DNA of 48,013 bases from Chloroflexota bacterium (lineage in GTDB: Bacteria > Chloroflexota > Dehalococcoidia > Dehalococcoidales > RBG-16-60-22): positions 1 to 48,013 of the forward strand of contig JAHJTL010000112.1 in assembly GCA_018829775.1 (NCBI GenBank), written 5' to 3'. The notes beneath the pieces were generated by a model that was given only the letters and a program-made list of their open reading frames with translations, did not search any database and was not told the DNA's origin. The stretch's first letter is position 1, and every line of letters begins with the position of its first letter. Positions 42,334-48,013 of this stretch are shown in pieces. The translations under genes and the position numbers were made by a program.

Positions 42334-42764
42334 CTTTCACCAACCAGGTTATCGAAAATCAGCACCAGCGTGCCGAAAACGGCCAGGCCGATGCCTACCT
42401 CCACAATCAGGATACCGAGCGCCCTCAACTCGGCACCATGCACCCAAAAAATGGGCAGGCTTCCGTAGTCCAGAAAAGCTCCACCGAAGGCCATGGGAAC
42501 CACCCCGGCAAGGCCAAAGATGAGCATGCCAGTGGCGCCTAATGCCAGTGCCAGTTTTGGGGAGAATTTACGATAAGAGATTTTGGCACCCAGATACAAT
42601 CTCTGCAGTATGACGCTCACGGCCAGCAGGACTCCTCCCTGGAAGCCTCCGCCCGGCCCATAGTGCCCGTGTATGATAACGTAGAGCGCAAAGAGTTGAA
42701 TGAACGGTATCAGCAGGCTACATACGGTCTGAATGATGATGCTTTGATAGTGTAGCTTTATCAT
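42327..42764 (-). CDS. mrpB: MrpB-type subunit (MbhF-like)
   Basis: A 145-residue protein with four membrane helices. The family signature GHYGPGGGFQGGVLLAVSVI sits in the first half, after the opening IIQTVCSLLIPFIQLFALYV. The rest matches the MnhB family in length and helix spacing. Start at ATG 42764 overlaps the end of the preceding mbhE-like gene by 47 bases, which is longer than the other overlaps here. No nearer start fits because the opening helix would be lost. Confidence 0.88.
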   Translation of the reverse strand: MIKLHYQSIIIQTVCSLLIPFIQLFALYVIIHGHYGPGGGFQGGVLLAVSVILQRLYLGAKISYRKFSPKLALALGATGMLIFGLAGVVPMAFGGAFLDYGSLPIFWVHGAELRALGILIVEVGIGLAVFGTLVLIFDNLVGERW

Positions 42765-43035
42765 TTACCTTTCTCTTCATAAGAATCAGGATACAGGCCA
42801 GCCCGGCAGTGAAAATCACTATCGTCTCACCTAAGGTGTCATAGCCGCGATAGTCGGCCAGGACTGCGGTAACGACATTCGGTGTATGGGTATCCCCCAC
42901 CGAGTCCTCAATATACGTCGGGGAGACATGGACATTCGCCGGGGCCTGTGGGTCAGCATGGTCTGGCAGGCCAACGGTGGCGTACAGCATCAACGCCACG
43001 AACAGTAGCATAATAAGCCCATTAAACCACTTCAA
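42718..43035 (-). CDS. MbhE-like small subunit (C-terminal MrpA piece)
   Basis: A 105-residue protein with an N-terminal helix (WFNGLIMLLFVALMLYATVG), a periplasmic or external loop with PDHADPQAPANVHVSPTYIE, and a second helix ending in the basic KRKVNDKA tail. The segment GDTHTPNVVTAVLADYRGYD is the hallmark of MbhE and of the C-terminal end of long MrpA proteins. In archaeal Mbh operons the same piece is a separate gene, as here. It overlaps mbhD by four bases. Confidence 0.88.
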   Translation of the reverse strand: MKWFNGLIMLLFVALMLYATVGLPDHADPQAPANVHVSPTYIEDSVGDTHTPNVVTAVLADYRGYDTLGETIVIFTAGLACILILMKRKVNDKATLSKHHHSDRM

Positions 43036-43277
43036 TCTTCTGACCTCCGTCGGGTAAGAAATAGGGCCACGATGAAGAGCACCCCGCTTATCCCCGCCCC
43101 CAGCGTTGCTTCGACGAAGGCAACATCAATTGCTCCCATCTGGCTGAAAAGCAGCGCCACAAAGAAACTGTAGGCAGCAAGCGCCGCCACCGCCGCTAAA
43201 AGGTCATGCACGGACAGCGCGATGAGCGCAGTTATTACCAGTATCACCAGCAACCAGAAATCTACCTGCCAGATCAT
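43032..43277 (-). CDS. MbhD-like subunit (DUF4040, NuoJ-like piece of MrpA)
   Basis: An 81-residue, three-helix protein (MIWQVDFWLLVILVITALIA, LLAAVAALAAYSFFVALLFS, GAIDVAFVEATLGAGISGV), the DUF4040/MbhD family that corresponds to part of the MrpA C-terminus and to NuoJ. The Asp-Val-Ala-Phe-Val-Glu stretch is the conserved acidic part. The start is ATG 43277, overlapping the mrpG stop by four bases (ATGA). A much longer frame to 43718 is not used because the extra part reads through mrpG and mrpF. Confidence 0.88.
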   Translation of the reverse strand: MIWQVDFWLLVILVITALIALSVHDLLAAVAALAAYSFFVALLFSQMGAIDVAFVEATLGAGISGVLFIVALFLTRRRSED

Positions 43278-43609
43278 GGCTGTTCGGTCCTTTTTCCCTT
43301 TTGTGCCGCTTTCTGCCTTGTCCAGGGCTGGAGGCCGGTACGCAGTGCCGCCCGGGCAACAGCGTGTATGGCCGTTGGATTGGCGATCAAGGCAAAGAAC
43401 AGAATGAACAGTATTTTCACAGTGCTCAGTTCCAACCCGTTGTAGACGGCGAGGCCACCCAGCACCAGTATTGAGCCCAGCGTCTCCGATTTGCCCACGG
43501 CATGGGTCCGGGCGTAGAAATCGGGAAAGCGGAGTAGCCCCAGGACGCTTACCGTCAGGAAGAAAACGCCGGCCGCTATCAGAATAATGGCTATTACCAC
43601 TCCTGCCAT
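43274..43609 (-). CDS. mrpG: MrpG-type subunit (MbhC-like)
   Basis: A 111-residue protein with three helices. Landmarks are FFLTVSVLGLLRFPDFYARTHA and GKSETLGSILVLGGL, the signature of the MnhG/PhaG family. The C-terminal 30 residues are basic and probably cytoplasmic. The stop of mrpF overlaps its start (TGATG), giving coupled translation. Confidence 0.92.
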   Translation of the reverse strand: MAGVVIAIILIAAGVFFLTVSVLGLLRFPDFYARTHAVGKSETLGSILVLGGLAVYNGLELSTVKILFILFFALIANPTAIHAVARAALRTGLQPWTRQKAAQKGKRTEQP

Positions 43610-43878
43610 CAGAGCCTCTCCCCTCCCCGGTCAAAGTACTTGCCCAGCACAATGACGATGACAAAGTTGAGCAGCGCGTATGCGATGGCGATATCGATGA
43701 ACATGTTGACGCGTTCAAAGAGAAAACCGATCAAAATCAGTATAACAAAGCCGTTGGTTCCCACCAGTCCGGCGGCGATTATCCGATCGAAGATGGTTTT
43801 GCCCACCGCCACCCTGTACAGCGAAATAGCAGTAAGCACGATAATGAATACGGTAATACCCAGAAGGAAAGAACTCAT
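43609..43878 (-). CDS. mrpF: MrpF-type subunit (MbhB-like)
   Basis: An 89-residue, three-helix protein of the MnhF family. Landmarks are LYRVAVGKTIFDRIIAAGLV and the Asp-bearing helix FIDIAIAYALLNFVIVIVLG. The start is ATG 43878, overlapping the stop of mrpE by four bases. The much longer frame running to 44235 is rejected because it covers mrpE in another frame and has no family match. Confidence 0.92.
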   Translation of the reverse strand: MSSFLLGITVFIIVLTAISLYRVAVGKTIFDRIIAAGLVGTNGFVILILIGFLFERVNMFIDIAIAYALLNFVIVIVLGKYFDRGGERL

Positions 43879-44540
43879 TGTTCGAGCTCCTCCAGAGAGT
43901 AAACCCAACGGACCTCTGGTTTTGGCTCTTTCTCCTCCAGGTACACCTTGGCTATCCTGTTCTGCATCTTTCCTTCTACGAGACCCGAAGCCAGTGGTGG
44001 CTTCAATGTATGAATAATATAGTTGCCGTCCTCTAAACTGGTAGTGATGGTGCCCGGTGTTAGAGTGATAGAATTGCCCAGCGTTACCTGAGCAATTCCC
44101 TTGCGCATCCGGGTGCGGAAAAGGAGCAGTACGGGCTCGATCGGCATTTTGGGGTGGAGCACAAGGTAGGCGACCTGCACGTTCGCCATAATGATTTGAA
44201 GCACCAGCCAGGGAATGTAAAGGAGAAAACGCCACATCTGCAGGAGAACCTGTCCTGCCTTGATATCCAGTCGTTCACCACGTTGAAGCACGGAGTAGAA
44301 AAGGTCGTTGGTGAGGAAGGTTACCAGTGCGGCGGAAATGGCACCGATGATGATGTATTTGGCTTCATAACGACCGGACAGCAGAAGCCAGAAGGCAAAC
44401 AGGACAACAAATTGCAGGGCAATGCTGAACAATCGATTCTGGCCGTGAATCGTGATTTTAGGCACGTCTAGAGTGTCTTCGATTATTTCCGACACTTCTG
44501 GGTCAGCAACAGGGCTTTGGTTCCGCTCTTCAAGAGACAT
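43875..44540 (-). CDS. mrpE: MrpE-type subunit (MbhA-like), first gene of the antiporter operon
   Basis: A 221-residue protein with two or three N-terminal helices (IALQFVVLFAFWLLLSGRYE, YIIIGAISAALVTFLTNDLF, FLLYIPWLVLQIIMANVQVA) and a soluble ferredoxin-fold-like end. The MnhE signature GIAQVTLGNSITLTPGTITT is intact. The N-terminal 35 residues are acidic and longer than usual. The start is ATG 44540, because CAGGAG lies six bases ahead; another in-frame ATG at 44555 lacks a site. It begins the eleven-gene cluster. Confidence 0.92.
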   Translation of the reverse strand: MSLEERNQSPVADPEVSEIIEDTLDVPKITIHGQNRLFSIALQFVVLFAFWLLLSGRYEAKYIIIGAISAALVTFLTNDLFYSVLQRGERLDIKAGQVLLQMWRFLLYIPWLVLQIIMANVQVAYLVLHPKMPIEPVLLLFRTRMRKGIAQVTLGNSITLTPGTITTSLEDGNYIIHTLKPPLASGLVEGKMQNRIAKVYLEEKEPKPEVRWVYSLEELEQ

Positions 44541-44744
44541 TGTTTCTCCTGCCATAAGCTTAGACTTTTGGTCTGAACCACGACTTCCATCGTCTTGCCG
44601 GTAATGGTCAATAATAATACTTATTTATCAATTTTATAAAAGTCAACAGATATGCTTATCGAACGGATATCCCGGGCTGTAAAGCTGATTAGTTTTTATA
44701 TTGTACCATACTAAATGATATCGCATGGCCCTTTTTACATCTGA
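44541..44744 (-). promoter_or_regulatory. AT-rich leader of the antiporter operon with possible promoter
   Basis: This 204-base region precedes mrpE. On the minus strand, TTGACT (44646-44641) is followed by an AT-rich run that contains TAAGTATT and TATTATT. No spacer of 16-18 bases gives a good -10, so the exact promoter is uncertain, but this is the only non-coding DNA where the operon could start. Confidence 0.3.
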
Positions 44745-45590
44745 TTAAGAATTGCCCTCAAAAATCTTTCTCAGGTAGACTACCGATTTTCGAGCTATCG
44801 GTTCCGGATCTCCTTTCGGAACAATAACCACTGACGCCGAGCCCTCAAATCTTTCTTCCCCCAACACGCGGACGATATTTGGCCAGTCCAGCGTCTCTTT
44901 CTCTGTGCTGACGCCCGGAGGCAATCGACTTGGCTCATAAAGATGAATGTGCCTGGCCAGACCCCTGGCGGCTCTGATGCCGTGTTCTATCGATGGTTCT
45001 GCCACGTAGAGTTGGTGGGTATCCAGCATGATGCTGAAATTTGGGCTGCTGATTTTCTCGACCATGGCCATGACTTCTGCATTGGTATTGAATAAGCTGG
45101 TGTACTCTGCCTCCGCGGGCTCCAGCATGATAATTGCCTCGGCTTTTTCAGCATGCCCGGTAAGCTCACGGAATATCTCCTCGGCAAGCTTTAGCATGTC
45201 ATCTTTGCTCATTCCCGGAATTCCCCTGCCCCGCGACGCTCCAAGACCCACCCTGGCTTTAAAATAGCCGGCAAAGTCCAGCATTCGCTTGAAACCATCG
45301 ATTGCTTTCTTCCGAACGGCTGTGTCCTCGTGCAGAAGCGCCATCCCCTGGGCAGCAATACGGCCGCTGTTCACCACCGGCATTACCGCACCGGTTCCTC
45401 CCAGCATTCGACCGAATAATTCCGGGTCGGGAGTCCGTTCGGGGTCGGGCATGAACTCGATGCCGTCATATCCCCAGCTCATCGCGGTCCTGCCCAGTTC
45501 CTCCGGGGTGCCGGTGAGCACCTTCACCACAAAGTCCAGCTGCAGCATGTCCGGCGTTGAGGCAAAGAGGCAGAACTTTACTTTCGACAT
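44745..45590 (-). CDS. Sugar phosphate isomerase/epimerase-like TIM barrel
   Basis: A 281-residue protein of the xylose isomerase-like/AP endonuclease 2 fold. Visible are WGYDGIEFMPDPERTPDPEL near residue 40, VGLGASRGRGIPGM, MLEPAEAEYTSLFNT (metal Glu), and MLDTHQLYVAEPS with ASVVIVPKGDP (C-terminal metal region). Members are isomerases, epimerases or dehydratases of sugars and inositols with a divalent metal. The substrate is unknown. It follows the D-2-hydroxyacid dehydrogenase on the same strand with 42 bases between, so a shared catabolic role is possible. Confidence 0.82.
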   Translation of the reverse strand: MSKVKFCLFASTPDMLQLDFVVKVLTGTPEELGRTAMSWGYDGIEFMPDPERTPDPELFGRMLGGTGAVMPVVNSGRIAAQGMALLHEDTAVRKKAIDGFKRMLDFAGYFKARVGLGASRGRGIPGMSKDDMLKLAEEIFRELTGHAEKAEAIIMLEPAEAEYTSLFNTNAEVMAMVEKISSPNFSIMLDTHQLYVAEPSIEHGIRAARGLARHIHLYEPSRLPPGVSTEKETLDWPNIVRVLGEERFEGSASVVIVPKGDPEPIARKSVVYLRKIFEGNS

Positions 45591-45632
45591 ATAAAATCTC
45601 CTTTTTCGACCTGACAGTCTATCATATATTTC

Positions 45633-46676
45633 CTATTTGATTCTTTCCTGAAGTTTTTTCATTTTGGTTTGCAGTTTGGCACTGTCCAGCACTTCTCTGT
45701 TAACCAGGGTTGTCGGTATCTCGTTGCGTAGAATCGTTGCCATCTGCCCAACGATGATATCCCACATGGTGCTGAATGTCTGGTCGGTCTGTGCCAGGGC
45801 GTGGGGGCTCAGGACGACGTTGTCCATCTTGAGCAGCGGGTTATCGTTCTGAACCGGTTCCTGTTCAAAGACGTCAAGTCCGGCACCGCGTATCCAGTCT
45901 TCATTCAGCGCCTTAATCAGTGCTGTTTCATCAACTATCGGCCCGCGGGCGGCGTTTATCAGGAAGGCAGACTCTTTCATCATCTTCAGTTCTTTTTCGC
46001 CGATTATATGCCGCGTCTCTTCATTCAGCGGGCAGATAATGCACAGGATGTCTGACTCTTTCAGCACGGTATCAAAGTCGACCAGCTGTACTCCCACATC
46101 GGCAACTGCTTCCGGCTTGAGGTATGGGTCGTAGGCAATGTGCTTCATTTCAAATGGCATGGCCATCTTGAACATCTCATGGCCGATGTTGCCGACGCCC
46201 ACCGCCCCTAAAGTTCTCCCCACCAGCCCCCAGCCCTGATAGTGGGACTGTTCCGCCCAGCGCCCTTCACGAATCAGTTTATCTTTGGTCAAAAGGCGCA
46301 TATTCAGGGCAAGAATGAAGGTCATATACACTACAGCCATCGGGCGTCTTACCGCATCCGGCGTGATGAACAGCATGATGCCGGCGTCGGTGAGGGCGGG
46401 CACGTCCAGCCTTTCGTAGCCTACCCCGCCCCGGTGTATGGAGACGAGTCGCTCATTTCCAGCAAGACTCTGCCTTGTCCACAGCGGCCTGAAGCTGACC
46501 ACCATGTCAAGGTCCTCTATCTGGTCCGGCGTTACTTCCCGTTTGAATTCCGGGAACATCTGGTATTCCACACCGGGCATATCATCGAGCAGCTTCAATC
46601 CCGGCCCGGGCATCCAGAATTTTCCTTTTTCATCGAAATAATCCCTGGTCAGTCCGATTCTGGCTTTACTTCGCAA
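45633..46676 (-). CDS. D-isomer-specific 2-hydroxyacid dehydrogenase
   Basis: A 347-residue NAD(P)-dependent oxidoreductase. The cofactor motif is GVGNIG (160-165). The catalytic residues are R244 (NAARGPIVDE), an acidic one in LDVFEQEP (E271/E273) and H292 (SPHALAQT). The N-terminal half has the usual HRGGVGYERLDVPAL segment. It converts a 2-oxoacid to a D-2-hydroxyacid, for example hydroxypyruvate/glyoxylate or phosphoglycerate. The length does not include an ACT domain, so it is not a classical SerA. The upstream DNA towards 46764 holds no other gene on this strand. Confidence 0.9.
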   Translation of the reverse strand: MRSKARIGLTRDYFDEKGKFWMPGPGLKLLDDMPGVEYQMFPEFKREVTPDQIEDLDMVVSFRPLWTRQSLAGNERLVSIHRGGVGYERLDVPALTDAGIMLFITPDAVRRPMAVVYMTFILALNMRLLTKDKLIREGRWAEQSHYQGWGLVGRTLGAVGVGNIGHEMFKMAMPFEMKHIAYDPYLKPEAVADVGVQLVDFDTVLKESDILCIICPLNEETRHIIGEKELKMMKESAFLINAARGPIVDETALIKALNEDWIRGAGLDVFEQEPVQNDNPLLKMDNVVLSPHALAQTDQTFSTMWDIIVGQMATILRNEIPTTLVNREVLDSAKLQTKMKKLQERIK

Positions 46677-46764
46677 ACTGGTCCTCCTTTAGGTAAATTT
46701 CTGTATTCAACATTGAATATCTATAAAGATTAATTCCACAGGCTCTTTTTTGTCAAATATAGTA

Positions 46765-46875
46765 ATTACCCTGGACACCTACTCACACGTTGCGCCGGGG
46801 CTTCAAGAGGCGGCAGCCAAGAGATTTGATGATATGTTCAGCAAGCATCCAGAAAAGCAACTTATCGAATCGTAG
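46765..46875 (+). pseudogene. C-terminal stump of a tyrosine recombinase (integrase)
   Basis: In frame with TAG at 46873-46875, the translation reads ITLDTYSHVAPGLQEAAAKR and continues with FDDMFSKHPEKQ. This is the hallmark end of phage-type tyrosine recombinases, where the Tyr in TLDTYSHV is the nucleophile. Upstream, the frame stays open for a few residues but no longer looks like an integrase, and the start of the reading frame is not in the remaining non-coding DNA. So only the last third of the catalytic domain survives, a remnant of a mobile element. It lies 1.1 kb before a tRNA-Ser, a common integration target. Confidence 0.75.
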
Positions 46876-46934
46876 CTAATTCCTGCTAACTAATCACTAA
46901 TCAAAAAAGACCTATCCTTAACTGGGCCGATATC

Positions 46935-46963
46935 TTGTTATGCGACCTTCCACGGTTTATAAT
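46935..46963 (+). promoter_or_regulatory. Promoter of the Tyr-heptad coiled-coil gene
   Basis: TTGTTA (46935-46940), a 17-base spacer and a perfect TATAAT (46958-46963) lie 40 bases before the ATG at 47004, which itself has AAGGGGG just upstream. Confidence 0.6.
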
Positions 46964-47003
46964 TCTCCCATACGAATACCCTTCCTGATAAGGGGGCAGT
47001 CAG

Positions 47004-47912
47004 ATGAAATATCTAATAATCATTTCTGTGTTAGCTGTGGCATTAGTTGGTGGTGGCGTATTCTTTTGGATGAGCATAACTAACCTGACAGATAGAGTTA
47101 CTGAACTCCAATACAATCATGCTACACTTCAAGGCAGTTACAATAATCTGCAGGCCAGTTATAACACACTTGATACAGACTATAGAACTACTCTCAATAA
47201 CTACAATCAGCTAAATGATAATTACCTCACACTTCAGGGGTCATATGATTCTTTGAATAGGATCAATCAATCCCTTACAGTCAAGATTGGAGAACTAGAA
47301 ACGAGTCAAGAAACCCTCGAGAAAGAGTATGATAACTTGAATCGAGAAGTATTATTGTTAAGGTCAGAAAACAGAGAGCTTGAAAGAGATAACGATTATT
47401 TACAGGGTATCGTTGACGAATACGAGAGTGTGCCCAACTCATATTACTCAACTGGCACATTTAAGCATTACGAAAATACTTTTGAAGAGTTAAGCAAGTT
47501 CCTTACTTCCGACTTCAAATTACCCAGAGACTATGAACTACACGTGTTTGATTGCAGCGAATCAGCAGCGTACCTTGAGTGGGCTTTGGAGAATGCTGGA
47601 TTTTGGGCAGAAATTGTTGTTGGTCCAGACCCTGCGGGAGAAGCTGTACTTGACCATGCGTGGGTGATTGCATATACATCAGATTATAAAGTAGCTATTG
47701 AAGCTACTGCGCTGACTACCAAGGATAGATATGCGTGGTTATCTTGGGGGAGAACACCCGGTGTGATATATGAAGATGATGACCTAATAGATTACTGGGA
47801 GAACTACTACGAAAACTATGACAAAACATTTAAGAATATATATGCAGCAATACGTCAATTTGGTACTGGTCGGGAATGGAACTGGTGGGAAGGGTCTTTT
47901 GGTTTTGAATAG
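47004..47912 (+). CDS. Membrane-anchored Tyr-heptad coiled-coil protein with a transglutaminase-like domain
   Basis: A 302-residue protein I do not recognise as a named family. Residues 4-24 are a membrane anchor. Residues about 30-135 form a coiled coil with an exact seven-residue period starting with Tyr at Y46, Y53, Y60, Y67, Y74 and Y81 (YNNLQAS, YNTLDTD, YRTTLNN, YNQLNDN, YLTLQGS, YDSLNRI). Residues about 150-302 look like a papain/transglutaminase-like domain, with C184 (VFDCSESAAY), H218 (DHAWVIAY) and E233 (VAIEAT) in catalytic-triad order. The active site would face outside the membrane. Base composition is AT-rich. It lies between an integrase remnant and tRNA-Ser. Confidence 0.65.
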   Translation: MKYLIIISVLAVALVGGGVFFWMSITNLTDRVTELQYNHATLQGSYNNLQASYNTLDTDYRTTLNNYNQLNDNYLTLQGSYDSLNRINQSLTVKIGELETSQETLEKEYDNLNREVLLLRSENRELERDNDYLQGIVDEYESVPNSYYSTGTFKHYENTFEELSKFLTSDFKLPRDYELHVFDCSESAAYLEWALENAGFWAEIVVGPDPAGEAVLDHAWVIAYTSDYKVAIEATALTTKDRYAWLSWGRTPGVIYEDDDLIDYWENYYENYDKTFKNIYAAIRQFGTGREWNWWEGSFGFE

Positions 47913-47974
47913 TTAGTAGCAAATTAGTAGCAGAATGGATTTTAGTCGTCGGTTTTTGGTAGAATTTGAAGCTG

Positions 47975-48013
47975 GGAGAGGTGTCCGAGTGGTTCATGGT
48001 GCCGCTCTCGAAA
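47975..48013 (+). tRNA. tRNA-Ser (anticodon CGA), 5' part, cut by window end
   Basis: The first 39 bases of a serine tRNA. Acceptor GGAGAGG is followed by the D arm TCCGAG...GGTTC and the anticodon loop CTCGAAA, giving anticodon CGA. The large variable arm and the 3' end lie outside the window. Confidence 0.8.

Noticed and set aside
43032-43718. Long frame (228 aa) suggesting a larger DUF4040 protein
   Set aside because: The first 147 residues read through mrpG and mrpF in another frame and look random. The real start is ATG 43277 overlapping the mrpG stop.
43609-44235. Long frame (208 aa) suggesting a larger MrpF
   Set aside because: The N-terminal half is out of frame with mrpE; the MnhF homology begins at ATG 43878.

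Overview
The window reads as chromosomal DNA from an anaerobic bacterium. The best guess is Chloroflexota, class Dehalococcoidia or a relative. This is an inference from gene content: dapL-dapF lysine synthesis, two ferredoxin-linked 2-oxoacid oxidoreductases, a rubredoxin, a stand-alone Mrp/Mbh-type antiporter operon, and no outer-membrane genes. No rRNA or other decisive marker lies inside the window, so a search with Dxs, Pgk or HflX would be needed to settle it.

Left part (1-11037): the tail of an unknown gene, a cupin, a two-helix mini-protein, a PLP enzyme of the D-cysteine desulfhydrase family, a tail-anchored hypothetical protein and tRNA-Arg(TCT). A long plus-strand run of housekeeping genes follows: dxs, pgk, tpiA, miaA, dapF, dapL-like and hflX. 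These cover isoprenoid precursors, glycolysis, tRNA modification, lysine/diaminopimelate synthesis and a ribosome-associated GTPase.

Accessory patch (about 11040-12620): four GC-rich hairpins, then an AT-rich membrane-anchored gene framed by a 12-bp inverted repeat, a gene-free AT-rich stretch, and a small coiled-coil lipoprotein.

Middle (12618-31405): an L-2-hydroxyglutarate oxidase-type gene, tRNA-Met/Ile2, a tandem VOC protein, a methyltransferase, a sugar nucleotidyltransferase, a DUF3795-like Cys-rich protein, tRNA-Gly, a mandelate racemase-like enzyme and gpmA. A minus-strand operon follows: flavin reductase, korA, korB, ROK sugar kinase, pyruvate kinase. Diverging from it is a fused trehalose-6-phosphate synthase/phosphatase with a family 4 glycosyltransferase. 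Next comes a minus-strand set of hisF, an FMN glutamate-synthase-like protein and a 53-residue rubredoxin.

Right part (31604-48013): a lipid kinase, then a pyruvate:ferredoxin oxidoreductase operon (porG-D-A-B) bracketed by tRNA-Arg(CCG) and tRNA-Pro on the same strand, and a CaCA-family cation exchanger. An eleven-gene antiporter operon follows in the order mrpE, F, G, mbhD, mbhE, mrpB, C, D, a second D-like, a small two-helix protein and a large NuoL/D-like subunit. Beyond it are a sugar-phosphate-isomerase-like TIM barrel, a D-2-hydroxyacid dehydrogenase, the C-terminal stump of a tyrosine recombinase, a membrane-anchored Tyr-heptad coiled coil with a transglutaminase-like domain, and the 5' half of tRNA-Ser(CGA).

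Taken together, the genes describe a fermentative or respiratory anaerobe that feeds lower glycolysis into pyruvate and 2-oxoacid:ferredoxin oxidoreductases, and that has a large ion-translocating antiporter. The most unusual items are the hydrogenase-free Mbh-ordered antiporter operon, the hisF/GltB-like/rubredoxin set, hflX with no standard start codon ahead of its conserved N-terminus, and the two small mobile-DNA scars.
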